From assembly GCA_034717695.1 (NCBI GenBank), contig JAYELS010000053.1, forward strand, positions 1-64,000: a DNA stretch of 64,000 nt, read 5' to 3'. A program made the translations under genes and the position numbers. A model generated the notes under the pieces. That model had not been told where the DNA came from, searched no databases, and saw nothing but the letters and a program-made list of their open reading frames with translations. Shown here piece after piece: positions 41,968 through 50,101 of this stretch. Source of the DNA: NAT127 sp034717695. GTDB lineage: Bacteria > Pseudomonadota > Gammaproteobacteria > Pseudomonadales > Porticoccaceae. The number at the start of each line of letters is the position of its first letter. The stretch's first letter is position 1.

Positions 41968-42632
41968 GGCCCGCGCCCGCGAAACACATAGCCCTGGCCG
42001 CGCCGGGTCTCGATGATGCCCCGCCCCAGTTTGTCCCGCAGATGGCTGATATGCACCTCGATGACGTTGCTGTTGCGCTCCGCGTCGAGGCTGTAGAGGT
42101 GTTCGGCGAGCTGCCATTTCGATAGCACCCGCCCGGGATTGAGCATGAAATAGCGCAGCAGGGCGAACTCGCCGCCGGTGAGCGCCACGGCCCCGGCGGA
42201 TTCCGCCACGCACTGGCGCGCCTCGTCGAGCACCAGGCCGTTGACCCGCAGCTCGGGCGCCACGTCGGCGCCGTGGCTGCGGCGGATCAGGGCTCTCAGG
42301 CGCAATATCAGTTCGTCCGGGTGGAAAGGTTTGCCCAGGTAGTCGTCGGCCCCGGCTTCGAGGCCGGCGATGCGGTCGCTCCAGCTGTCCCGGGCGGTGA
42401 GGATCAGCACCGGCAGCCCGAGTCCCGCGGCGCGCCAGTCCCGAAGGATGTCGAGACCGTTCCGGCCCGGCAGGCCGAGGTCGAGAATGGCGGCGTCGTA
42501 GTGCTCATCCGAAGGGGCGCGGGCGGCGTCCCGGCCGTCCACCAGCCAGTCGCAGGCATAGCCTTCGGCCTTGAGGCGCGGCAGCAGTTCGTCCACCAGG
42601 GGAATATGGTCCTCCACCAGCAGCAGGCGCAT
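41964..42632 (-). CDS. OmpR-family response regulator (PmrA/QseB-like)
   Basis: A 222-residue regulator. The receiver domain (1-115) has VEDH acidic residues, the phospho-Asp in AILDLGLPG, T in LILTARD and K in LGKPFHPDEL. The winged-helix effector domain (125-220) ends IEVHISHLRDKLGRGIIETRRGQGYVFR. The length and subfamily pattern fit PmrA/QseB, whose boxes are CTTAAG-N5-CTTAAG. Two such boxes occur in this window, one upstream of this operon and one before the YejM-like gene. The ATG overlaps the upstream PepSY stop by 1 bp. Confidence 0.9.
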   Translation of the reverse strand: MRLLLVEDHIPLVDELLPRLKAEGYACDWLVDGRDAARAPSDEHYDAAILDLGLPGRNGLDILRDWRAAGLGLPVLILTARDSWSDRIAGLEAGADDYLGKPFHPDELILRLRALIRRSHGADVAPELRVNGLVLDEARQCVAESAGAVALTGGEFALLRYFMLNPGRVLSKWQLAEHLYSLDAERNSNVIEVHISHLRDKLGRGIIETRRGQGYVFRGRGP

Positions 42633-42940
42633 CAGTCCTCGAGCTCATCGTCGAGGATGCGCCCGTCGCGGGCATCGAGCTCCAGCTCCCGCACCCGGTT
42701 GTCCCGGGTGAGGATTTCCAGCTCGTAGAGATAGCGGCCGTCGTCCTCCTCCAGTTCGACCTCGAGGATCTGGGCGCCGGGATGGCGCGTCTCCACCAGG
42801 GCGATCACCTGTTCGAAGGGCAGCAGTTCGCCCCGGCGACGCAGCTCCAGGACTTCGTTCTGGCTGATATCCCTGGCGCTGGCGCCACTGCTCAACAGCA
42901 GCGCCAAGGCCAGGGTGGCGAGGGGGCGCCGGTCAGTCAT
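42632..42940 (-). CDS. PepSY-domain periplasmic protein (proximal to regulator)
   Basis: A 102-residue protein with a signal peptide (PLATLALALLLSSGASA) and one PepSY domain: EVLELRRRGELLPFEQVIALVETRHPGAQILEVELEEDDGRYLYELEILTRD-type layout ending DARDGRILDDELED. Small exported PepSY proteins are common beside PmrAB/QseBC-like systems, where they may modulate the sensor. It overlaps the previous PepSY gene by 8 bp and the regulator by 1 bp. Confidence 0.85.
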   Translation of the reverse strand: MTDRRPLATLALALLLSSGASARDISQNEVLELRRRGELLPFEQVIALVETRHPGAQILEVELEEDDGRYLYELEILTRDNRVRELELDARDGRILDDELED

Positions 42941-43250
42941 CGTTGTCCTGGCGGTTTTTCAGCACCGCCCCGCTCTGGGCGTCGATGGCGACTTCCCACT
43001 CGGTATTGGCGCTGTCCCGCAGTTCGAGCTTGTAGACGAACTTGCCGTACTCATCCTCCAGCTCGGTGTCGACGATGGTGGCGCCCGGGTGCAGGTCGGA
43101 GGCGATCTTGTTGAGGTCGCGGAAGTGTTTGATGGTGCCCTGCTCCACCAGCTCGATGGCCTTATCGGGGCCGAGGTCGTCGGCGAAGACAGAGAACGCA
43201 GCAGCGGTGGTGAAGGTGGCGGCGAGCAGCAGGGAAGTAATCGGTTTCAT
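42933..43250 (-). CDS. PepSY-domain periplasmic protein (operon leader)
   Basis: A 105-residue exported protein with signal sequence SLLLAATFTTAAAFSVFA and a PepSY domain (KAIELVEQGTIKHFRDLNKIA, TELEDEYGKFVYKLELRD, VAIDAQSGAVLKNRQ). It is the first gene of the leftward four-gene operon. The paralogous second PepSY gene follows with an 8-bp overlap, so it looks like a tandem duplication. A CTTAAA-N5-CTTAAT box and TAATCT -10 stand upstream. Confidence 0.85.
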   Translation of the reverse strand: MKPITSLLLAATFTTAAAFSVFADDLGPDKAIELVEQGTIKHFRDLNKIASDLHPGATIVDTELEDEYGKFVYKLELRDSANTEWEVAIDAQSGAVLKNRQDNDD

Positions 43251-43286
43251 GGCAATATCCTCGTGTGTGTGTTGGAACCGGATTGC

Positions 43287-43319
43287 AGATTAACCGTTGT
43301 CACTTAAACCAAACTTAAT
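43287..43319 (-). promoter_or_regulatory. PmrA/QseB-type box and -10 of the PepSY-regulator-kinase operon
   Basis: Read on the minus strand: ATTAAG, TTTGG, TTTAAG (43303-43319), 10 bp, TAATCT (43287-43292). It matches the CTTAAG-N5-CTTAAG consensus in 10 of 12 half-site bases and has the same 10-bp distance to the -10 as the box at 44394. It implies autoregulation. Confidence 0.7.
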
Positions 43320-43408
43320 GACCGCGATCCGGTCGAGTTGTCGCTGGCGCCGGCAAGCTGCTAAGGTGGGCTTCACAGACAAAAACATAACCTTCAGGAG
43401 CATAGCAA

Positions 43409-44383
43409 ATGGATTTCAGCCTGGGCAGAACCCTGTCATTGCTGGTGGCCACGGCGCCTTTCATCGCCCTGCGGCTGGCGATCTTCTTCGCCATTACCCT
43501 CGCCTATGTGATTGGCACCGGTGGCGGTGCGGGGGTCGGCTACCTGGTTGGCAAGGTGGGCGACGATCCCGCCGGGGTGGCCTTCTGGGGCGCCTTCGCC
43601 GGTTTCGGGTTGGTGTCCGGGGTGCTGTACTTTCTGCGGGAATATCTGCTCTACCTGGTGAAGGCGGGGCACATCGCGGTGCTGGTCAAACTACTGGACA
43701 ACGCCCCCATCCCCGATGGGCGCGGCCAGCTCGATTTCGCCGCCGCGGAGGTGAAATCCCGCTTCGCCGCGGCATCCACCCTGTTCGCCCTCGACCAGCT
43801 GATCAAGGGGGTGCTGAAGGCGGTGAACGGCCTGTTGCTCAGCCTCGGCCGGCTGGTGCCGATCCCGGGGCTGGAGCCGCTGCTGCGGTTCGTCAATCAG
43901 GTGGTCAATCTGTCCCTTGCCTACGTGGACGAAGTGATCCTCGCCCACCATATCCGCGCCGGCGCCGACAATCCCTGGGCCTCCAGTCGCGACGCCCTGG
44001 TGCTGTACGCGCAAAACTACGGGCGGATGGTCAAGAACGCCCTTTTCCTGGCGTTGATCGTCTGGTTCGCCACCTTCCTGATCTTCCTCGTGGTGCTCGC
44101 CCCGGTGGCGGCACTGGTGGCGCTTTTCCCCGGTATTGCCGGATTCTGGACGGTGGTGATCTCCCTGGTGGCGGCGGTTTCCCTGAAGGCCGCCATCGTC
44201 GACCCACTGGCCATGGCGGCGCTGCTGCAGGCGTATTTCAGGGTTACCGAGGGCCAGCATCCGAACCCGGAGTGGGTCGAGAAGCTGGAGGGGATCAGCG
44301 ACAAATTCCGCGAGCTGGGGGACAGGGCCCGGGGGTTCGTGCCCGCCCGTTCGCCGGGGGCGGAGGACAAGCCGTCCGGCTGA
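43409..44383 (+). CDS. Multi-pass membrane protein of unknown function
   Basis: A 324-residue protein with four or more hydrophobic segments: RLAIFFAITLAYVIGTGGGAG, GAFAGFGLVSGVLYFL, ALFLALIVWFATFLIFLVVLAPVAAL and FWTVVISLVAAVSLKAAI. The region between them (about 85-210) is amphipathic, with AAEVKSRFAAASTLFALDQL and HHIRAGADNPWASSRDALVLYAQNYG. I do not recognise a named function. It looks like the conserved DUF-type membrane proteins of choline-transporter-like topology, but that is a guess. It shares the divergent region with the PepSY operon and lies directly before the second PmrA-type box. Confidence 0.7.
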   Translation: MDFSLGRTLSLLVATAPFIALRLAIFFAITLAYVIGTGGGAGVGYLVGKVGDDPAGVAFWGAFAGFGLVSGVLYFLREYLLYLVKAGHIAVLVKLLDNAPIPDGRGQLDFAAAEVKSRFAAASTLFALDQLIKGVLKAVNGLLLSLGRLVPIPGLEPLLRFVNQVVNLSLAYVDEVILAHHIRAGADNPWASSRDALVLYAQNYGRMVKNALFLALIVWFATFLIFLVVLAPVAALVALFPGIAGFWTVVISLVAAVSLKAAIVDPLAMAALLQAYFRVTEGQHPNPEWVEKLEGISDKFRELGDRARGFVPARSPGAEDKPSG

Positions 44384-44393
44384 TGGGCGGGAA

Positions 44394-44426
44394 CTTAAGC
44401 AACACTTAAGCATGGCTCGCTAGGCT
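44394..44426 (+). promoter_or_regulatory. Perfect PmrA/QseB box and -10 ahead of the YejM-like gene
   Basis: CTTAAG, CAACA, CTTAAG (44394-44410) is a perfect consensus box. TAGGCT (44421-44426) follows after 10 bp, and the start codon is 65 bp further on. It begins 11 bp after the preceding gene's stop. Confidence 0.8.
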
Positions 44427-44491
44427 GGAGGCCTACCCGTTTCAGGAAGGTGGCCAGCCGTGCGCAACCCGATAATGACAGGGGCCATGCC

Positions 44492-46411
44492 ATGACCCGC
44501 TCGACCTCGCCGGCGCTGCCCTGGCTGCCCGCCTTTGCCCTGCTGTCCTGGGCCCACATGCTGGTGCTGACCCGGGGCCTCGCCCAACCGGCCATCGCCG
44601 CTCCGGCCCTCGACTGGCCCACGGTTTTCCACCTTTGCGCCTGGCTGGTGTACAGCCTTCTCTACCTCGCCCCGGCCCTGTTGGCCACCGGGCTGGTGGC
44701 GCGGTTCCTGCCCGTCGCGCCCCGGTTCGTCGCCCTGCTGGCCCTCGCCACCAGCCTGGTGTGCCTGTTGTTCATCCACGCCGACGGGATGATCCACCAG
44801 CTCTACAACTTCCATATCAACGGCTTCGTGCTCAACCTGCTGGTGACGCCGGGGGGTATCGAATCCCTGGGCACCGGATCGGAGACGTACCTGTCCATCG
44901 CGCTCATGGTGGGTCGAATCCTGGTGATACAGACACTGGTGCTGGCCCTCAGCCGGGCGCTGGCCAAGCGCCAGGCCTTGCCGCGCGGCGCCCTGGCGGC
45001 CTTTGCCGGGGTGTGGCTGGGGTGCCTGGCGCTCCAGGGCTTTGCCTACGGGCTCGCCGATCTGCATCGCGATGGGGACATCATGGACAGTGCCAGGGCC
45101 TACCCCTTCTTCCAGCGGGTGCGCTTTCGCACCCTGGCGGCGCGCTTCGGCGTCGAGGCGGCGCCGCGCCCGGCCCTGCGGGTGGCGGCGGACACCGCGC
45201 GGCTCGCCTACCCCCGCCGCCCGGTGACTTTCGAGGCGGTGGCCAAGCCCCCGAATATCGTCTGGCTGGTGGCGGAATCCCTGCGCTGGGATCAGCTCGA
45301 TCCCCGGGTGATGCCGAACACCTGGGCCTTCGCCCGCCGCGCCCAGCATTTCACCCGCCACTACTCCACAGGCAACGGCACCCGGGAGAGTCTGTTTGGC
45401 ATGTTCTACGGGCTCTACGGCTCCTACTGGGAAAGCTTTCTCACCGCCCGGCGCAGCCCCCTGTTGATGGATCGCATCACCGCCCTCGGCTACCAGCTCG
45501 ATCTGCGCACCAGCGCGGCGTTCACCTATCCGGAATTCGACAAGACCCTGTTCGCCGGCGTGGCGGCCGCTGACCTGGTGGAGGCGGATGGCAGACTGTC
45601 CCCCTGGCGGCGGGATGAGGAGAACACCGCCGGGCTGATCGACTTCCTTCGCAGGCGCGATAACCAACGGCCCTTCATGGGGTTTTATTTCCTCGAATCC
45701 ACCCACGCCCGCTATTCGTTCCCCGAGGACCGGGCGCTGATCCGCCCCTACGCGGAGGATGTGAATTACGCCCGCATGGACAAGGACTATCTGCGCCCCC
45801 GCATCGACCTGATCAAGCACCGCTATGCCAACGCCGCCCACTGGGTCGACGTTCAGGTGGGGCGAGTCGTCGCCGAACTGGAGCGGCAGGATCTGCTCGA
45901 CAACACCATCGTGATCATCACCGGCGATCACGGCGAGGAGTTTCTGGAAAAGGGCTCCTGGGGCCACAACTCCCACTTCGTCGACGAGCAGACCCGGGTG
46001 CCCCTGGTGGTGTGGATGCCGGGGCGCCCGGCCGCTGCCATCGACCGGCTCACCAGCCACAAGGATATCGCCACCACGCTGCTGCAAACCCTGGGAGCCT
46101 CTGGGCCGGTGGAAAACTACAGCCTCGGCCAGAACCTGTTCGACGCCAGTCCGCGCCCGTTCATCGTAGTGAGCGACTGGCACAGCATCGGGGTCATCAC
46201 CCCCGATCTGAAATTCCGCATCCCCTACCTCAACCGCGGCGATGCCGGCTGGGACCCCACCGGGCCCGGCGACGAAGCCCTCGGGGAGGCCGAGGGAGAA
46301 CGACGCCTCAGCGCCAACCAGCGGCTTATTCTCTCCGCCATCAGCAACAGTTCGCGCTTTCTTAAAACCGCCCGACCTGCGGTTGAAAAGGCGGGGGCTC
46401 TGGCGCTCTGA
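44492..46411 (+). CDS. YejM/LapC-like inner-membrane sulfatase-fold protein with intact metal-site residues
   Basis: A 639-residue protein: about five N-terminal membrane helices (1-200) then a periplasmic alkaline-phosphatase/sulfatase domain (about 245-600). The membrane part has YNFHINGFVLNLLVTPGG, and the soluble part has STGNGTRESLFGMFYG and PLLMDRITALGYQLDL, all matching the YejM (PbgA/LapC) layout. Unlike E. coli YejM, likely metal ligands are kept: VAESLRWD, the Thr of NGTRE, ITGDHGEEF and WGHNSHFVDEQTRVPL, as in EptA/LtaS-type transferases. It may therefore be an active phosphoethanolamine or phosphoglycerol transferase or a hydrolase. ATG at 44492 follows CAGGGG. A PmrA-type box lies upstream. 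Confidence 0.78.
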   Translation: MTRSTSPALPWLPAFALLSWAHMLVLTRGLAQPAIAAPALDWPTVFHLCAWLVYSLLYLAPALLATGLVARFLPVAPRFVALLALATSLVCLLFIHADGMIHQLYNFHINGFVLNLLVTPGGIESLGTGSETYLSIALMVGRILVIQTLVLALSRALAKRQALPRGALAAFAGVWLGCLALQGFAYGLADLHRDGDIMDSARAYPFFQRVRFRTLAARFGVEAAPRPALRVAADTARLAYPRRPVTFEAVAKPPNIVWLVAESLRWDQLDPRVMPNTWAFARRAQHFTRHYSTGNGTRESLFGMFYGLYGSYWESFLTARRSPLLMDRITALGYQLDLRTSAAFTYPEFDKTLFAGVAAADLVEADGRLSPWRRDEENTAGLIDFLRRRDNQRPFMGFYFLESTHARYSFPEDRALIRPYAEDVNYARMDKDYLRPRIDLIKHRYANAAHWVDVQVGRVVAELERQDLLDNTIVIITGDHGEEFLEKGSWGHNSHFVDEQTRVPLVVWMPGRPAAAIDRLTSHKDIATTLLQTLGASGPVENYSLGQNLFDASPRPFIVVSDWHSIGVITPDLKFRIPYLNRGDAGWDPTGPGDEALGEAEGERRLSANQRLILSAISNSSRFLKTARPAVEKAGALAL

Positions 46412-46490
46412 GGGTTTGGGCGGGGCTTTTGCTGGCCAAATTCCCCCGGATTCCTTAAGGTTGAGGCTTCATTTTCCTACCCCTCGCCCC

Positions 46491-47942
46491 ATGCCAGCCT
46501 TGCGACTCGATACAAGAAAACGTTTCGTGGTGATCCTCGCGACGCTCCTGGCGGCGGGGTTTCTCGCCACTACCCTGATCAGCTATTACGTGGCGCGGGA
46601 TTCACTGGAGAAGCACATCGCCGATGAGATGCTGCCCTTGACCAGCGACAACATCTACTCGGAAATCCAGCGGGATCTGCTGCGCCCCATCCTGATCTCG
46701 TCGCTGATGGCCCACGACACCTTCGTGCGGGACTGGGCGTTGGCGGGGGAGCGGGACAGCGCCCGGATCAGCAATTACCTGGGGGAAATCCAGAAGAAAT
46801 ACGGCGCAATCACGGCCTTTTTCATTGCCGACAGCACCCTCAACTACTACCACCCGGACGGCATCATCAAGCAGCTCGACAGCGACGACCCTGAGGACGG
46901 CTGGTATTTCCGCCTGCGGGATCACCCCGGGGAATATGAGATCAATGTCGACAACGACACCGCGGACCGCTCGCGGCTGAGCATCTTCATCAATTACCGG
47001 GTGCTGGATTACCAGGGCCGCTTCATCGGCGTGACCGGGGTGGGGCTGTCGGTGGATTCGGTGATCCGCCTGATCGACGCCTACCAGCGGCGCTACGGGC
47101 GCGCGATATACTTCGTCGATCGCGAGGGCGACATCACCCTCCACGGCCAGGGCTTTGCCCTGGCGGATCGTCTGCGGGATCGCCCGGGACTCAGGCCCCA
47201 TGTCACCCAGATCCTCACCACCCCGAGCAGCAGCCTCACCTTCGAGAATGCCGAAGGGGAATCGATCTATCTCAACAGCCGCCTGGTGCCGGAGTTCGGC
47301 TGGTACCTGATGGTTGAGCAGCGCAGCGACAGCGGCAAGGAGCGCATCGACAACACCCTGATGATCAACATCCTGGTGTCACTGGCCATCACCCTTGCCG
47401 TACTGCTGGTGGCCCATTTCACCCTGCGGGGCTACCAGCGGCGGCTGATCGAGATGGCCACCACCGACAAACTCACCGGGGCCCTCAACCGCCAGGCGTT
47501 CGAGAACCTGTTCGAACACGCCGAAAAGCTGGCGCGGCGCCGTCACCAGCCCCTGGCCCTGATGGCCATCGATCTGGATTACTTCAAGTCGGTCAACGAC
47601 AGCTTTGGCCACCAGGGGGGCGACACGGTGATCGCGGGGGTGTCGGCGCTGATCCGCGAGCAGATCCGCGAGAGCGACAGCCTGTGCCGCTGGGGCGGCG
47701 AGGAATTCATGGTATTGCTGGAAAATTGCACCCTGGCGGATGCCAGTCAGCGGGCCGAGGCGTTGCGCGCCCTTATCAAGGAGAACCGGGTGCGCTTCGG
47801 TCGCGACGACATCGGGGTGACCATCAGTATCGGTGTGGCGGAGTACCGTCCGGGTGAAACCCTCGAAGCTCTGGTCAGCCGCGCCGACGGGGCACTCTAC
47901 AGTGCCAAGCGGGAGGGCCGGGACCGCGTCAAGTCGGCCTGA
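46491..47942 (+). CDS. Membrane-bound diguanylate cyclase with dCache sensor
   Basis: A 483-residue protein: N-terminal helix (VVILATLLAAGFLATTLISYYVA), a periplasmic double-Cache-like sensor (about 40-285), a second helix (MINILVSLAITLAVLLVAHFTL), then GGDEF (about 320-480). The active site is WGGEEF, with substrate segment DLDYFKSVNDSFGHQGGD. The inhibitory I-site RESD lies five residues before it. It should make c-di-GMP from GTP in response to a small periplasmic ligand. ATG at 46491 has no clear Shine-Dalgarno. A single CTTAAG occurs at 46454-46459, without a second half. Confidence 0.88.
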   Translation: MPALRLDTRKRFVVILATLLAAGFLATTLISYYVARDSLEKHIADEMLPLTSDNIYSEIQRDLLRPILISSLMAHDTFVRDWALAGERDSARISNYLGEIQKKYGAITAFFIADSTLNYYHPDGIIKQLDSDDPEDGWYFRLRDHPGEYEINVDNDTADRSRLSIFINYRVLDYQGRFIGVTGVGLSVDSVIRLIDAYQRRYGRAIYFVDREGDITLHGQGFALADRLRDRPGLRPHVTQILTTPSSSLTFENAEGESIYLNSRLVPEFGWYLMVEQRSDSGKERIDNTLMINILVSLAITLAVLLVAHFTLRGYQRRLIEMATTDKLTGALNRQAFENLFEHAEKLARRRHQPLALMAIDLDYFKSVNDSFGHQGGDTVIAGVSALIREQIRESDSLCRWGGEEFMVLLENCTLADASQRAEALRALIKENRVRFGRDDIGVTISIGVAEYRPGETLEALVSRADGALYSAKREGRDRVKSA

Positions 47943-48008
47943 TGACCTGACCCCGACCCCGGTGCCTTGCGCAGGCCTTTGGGGGGTGAAAGGGTGGAAA
48001 GGGAAGGA

Positions 48009-48037
48009 CGCGGCGCCCCCGGGAGGGCGGCGCCGCG
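48009..48037. repeat. GC-rich hairpin between the cyclase and the glycine-zipper gene
   Basis: CGCGGCGCC (48009-48017) and GGCGCCGCG (48029-48037) form a perfect 9-bp stem with an 11-bp loop, between two convergent genes. It lacks a clear T-run, so terminator function is only possible. Confidence 0.5.
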
Positions 48038-48044
48038 AAACGAC

Positions 48045-48584
48045 TCAGCGGGTGCCGCCCACCACCAGCTCGCCGTCCACCAGTGGGATGCGATCGCCGG
48101 GGTCGTGGTCCATGAATACCGTGCCTTCTTCGTCACCGATGCGGTACACCACGTCGTAGCCCTTGGTGACCTCCTGGGTGTCGGTGATGGTCTGGCAGCG
48201 GGTTTCAGTGGCCTGATAGGTGCTGTTGGCCTGGATGCGCTCCTGGGTCTTGTTGCCGGCGTAGCCGCCCGCTGCCGCACCGGCCACGGTGGCCACCTTC
48301 TTGCCGGTGCCGCCGCCGATCTGGTTGCCGAGGGCGCCGCCGATCACCGCCCCGGCAACGGTGCCGAGGATCTGGTGCTCATCCTGCACCGGCTTCTGGC
48401 GGGTGACCTGCACCTGCTCGCACACCTCCCGGGGGGTGCTGATGGTTTCGGTGACTTCGCGGACATCGAGCACATCCGCATGGGTGGGCGCCCTGTCCCC
48501 CAGCAGGTTGTAGCCGGCGATCACACCGCCCGCCGTTGCGATCACGGCGCCGACGACGACGCCAGCAAACATGGATTTGTTCAT
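48045..48584 (-). CDS. Glycine-zipper 2TM-domain envelope protein
   Basis: A 179-residue protein with an N-terminal membrane or signal segment (FAGVVVGAVIATAGGVIAGY) and a central glycine zipper (GTVAGAVIGGALGNQIGGG, then TVAGAAAGGYAGNKTQ), the 17-kDa antigen-like motif. Two Cys residues (REVCEQV and TRCQTITD) flank the zipper. The C-terminus GYDVVYRIGDEEGTVFMDHDPGDRIPL resembles the end of many gammaproteobacterial homologues. ATG at 48584 follows GGAGAATCACC. The role is probably envelope integrity; the exact function is unknown. Confidence 0.8.
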   Translation of the reverse strand: MNKSMFAGVVVGAVIATAGGVIAGYNLLGDRAPTHADVLDVREVTETISTPREVCEQVQVTRQKPVQDEHQILGTVAGAVIGGALGNQIGGGTGKKVATVAGAAAGGYAGNKTQERIQANSTYQATETRCQTITDTQEVTKGYDVVYRIGDEEGTVFMDHDPGDRIPLVDGELVVGGTR

Positions 48585-48671
48585 GGTGATTCTCCGTATA
48601 GTAGTGAGCAGCACCCGCGTTGGCCGCGGATGCAGCCCTTCGATGCGGCTGGCGAGGGTAAAGTTCCCGGC

Positions 48672-49025
48672 TCAGCTGGGGAGCTTGTCGCGGAACATGA
48701 AGTACACCGCGCCGAGCATGCACAGGGCTGCCCACAGGTAGTCCAGCTTGAGGGGCTCCCTCAGGTAGAACACCGCGAAGGGCACGAACACCGACAGGGT
48801 GATCACCTCCTGGAGAATCTTCAGCTCCCCGACGCTCATCACCCTGTGGCCGATGCGGTTGGCGGGCACCTGCAACAGGTACTCGAAAAAGGCAATGCCC
48901 CAGCTGATCAGCGCCGCCACCAGCCAGGGACTGGCGGCGAGGTTCTTGAGGTGGGCGTACCAGGCGAAGGTCATGAAGACATTGCTGCACAACAGCAGCA
49001 GGATGCTGACGATGAACGGATTCAT
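48672..49025 (-). CDS. DUF486 (DMT-like) membrane protein
   Basis: A 117-residue protein with four membrane helices: the DUF486 pattern LLLCSNVFMTFAWYAHLK, LISWGIAFFEYLLQVPANRIGH, LKILQEVITLSVFVPFAVFYL and LWAALCMLGAVYFMF. These are half-size relatives of drug/metabolite transporters with no defined substrate. Confidence 0.9.
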   Translation of the reverse strand: MNPFIVSILLLLCSNVFMTFAWYAHLKNLAASPWLVAALISWGIAFFEYLLQVPANRIGHRVMSVGELKILQEVITLSVFVPFAVFYLREPLKLDYLWAALCMLGAVYFMFRDKLPS

Positions 49026-49088
49026 GGGGCAGGCCAGGGAGGGCGACGGGCAGATCCTAACCGGCGGGGGGAGCGCTGGAAAGCGTCC

Positions 49089-50051
49089 TCAGCGCCCGGG
49101 GTTTCCCGCCTCCGCGGCTTCCAGGGTCGCCCGATAGGCATCCACATGGGCGCCCCCCAACTCCACGGCGCGGCGCGCCGCCCCGGCCGCCGCGTCGAAT
49201 CGCCCCTGGGCCAGGAGTGCCTGGGCGAGGTTGTTGTGGGCGGGGGCGTAGCTGGGATCCTGTTCGGTGGCGGCGCGAAAGCGCGCCTCCGCCCCGCTGT
49301 AATCCCCCTGCCCGTAGCGGAAGTTGCCGTCCCCCATCAGCAGCGGGACATTCCGGGGCCAGCGCGCCACCCCGGCCCGCCAGGCCTTGCCGGCCTGGTC
49401 CGGCGACGCGCTCCTTTCGAATGCCGCGGCGCTCAGGAAGTAGCCCTTGCCGTCATCGTCGACGGGCAGTTCCCCCGGGGCCAGGGCCACCATCCCCCAG
49501 AGCTCCCCCCGTCGCCAGGTGCGCTCGAACAGCTTTAGGGGCATGTGGTAGCGCTCCGTGACCCCCGAGCGCAACACCACCTGGCGCTTCGCCAGGTCGT
49601 AGCCGACCACCACCGCGTAGTGCCACTGGGGATACCAGTCGAGGCCGAGATTCTGCAACACCAGCACCGGCTGGCCAGCGGCGACGGCGCGCAGCAGTGC
49701 CTCCAGATCCGGCGCGATCAGATGGGCGAGGCGCCCGGCCCGGCGGGTGGCGGCGAGGATCTCCACCTGGAACGAACCCTGGCGCCCGGGCACGTAGATT
49801 CGCGGCTCCAGCGCCTCGGGACTGGTGTCCACGCCGCTGTGTTGCAGCACCGTGGCGAGGGCGGCGGGGCCGCACTGGTAGGCCTCCTGGGGGTGGAACG
49901 GCACCTCGGTCAGTTCGTGGCGGGGCGGCAGGTCGGCGCTGGGGCCGGCAAGCAGGCGATCGCTGTGGGGTGTGGCACCGCAGCCGGCGAGGATCGACAG
50001 CATCAGCAGCAGGGCGGCGAGGGCCAGCCCGCGGGGACGGAATGGACGCAT
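49089..50051 (-). CDS. PA2778-family C39-like cysteine peptidase lipoprotein with TPR
   Basis: A 320-residue protein with a lipoprotein signal (LALAALLLMLSILAGC; acylated Cys in LAGC). The papain-like C39 domain (about 45-200) has the catalytic Cys in EAYQCGPAALATVLQ and His in WHYAVVVGYD, with a following polar residue in VLRSG. TPR repeats occupy about 230-315 (YSGAEARFRAATEQDPSYAPAHNNLAQALLAQGRF). This is the PA2778 architecture of Pseudomonas. It follows the PA2779-like gene on the same strand after 50 bp with a hairpin between. The substrate is unknown. Confidence 0.85.
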   Translation of the reverse strand: MRPFRPRGLALAALLLMLSILAGCGATPHSDRLLAGPSADLPPRHELTEVPFHPQEAYQCGPAALATVLQHSGVDTSPEALEPRIYVPGRQGSFQVEILAATRRAGRLAHLIAPDLEALLRAVAAGQPVLVLQNLGLDWYPQWHYAVVVGYDLAKRQVVLRSGVTERYHMPLKLFERTWRRGELWGMVALAPGELPVDDDGKGYFLSAAAFERSASPDQAGKAWRAGVARWPRNVPLLMGDGNFRYGQGDYSGAEARFRAATEQDPSYAPAHNNLAQALLAQGRFDAAAGAARRAVELGGAHVDAYRATLEAAEAGNPGR

Positions 50052-50070
50052 CGATGGGGCGGGGAAAAGT

Positions 50071-50093
50071 CCCCCGGGCCGGGCGCCCGGGGG
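50071..50093 (-). promoter_or_regulatory. Intercistronic hairpin between the PA2779-like and PA2778-like genes
   Basis: CCCCCGGGC (50071-50079) and GCCCGGGGG (50085-50093) form a 9-bp all-GC stem with a 5-base loop, centred in a 50-bp gap between co-directional genes. No T-run follows. It may stabilise the upstream mRNA or attenuate readthrough. Confidence 0.55.
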
Positions 50094-50101
50094 GAACTGG
50101 C

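Noticed and set aside
46454..46470. Possible third PmrA-type box before the dCache cyclase
   Set aside because: Only one CTTAAG half is present; the second half (GGCTTC) does not match and no -10 occurs at the 10-bp distance.
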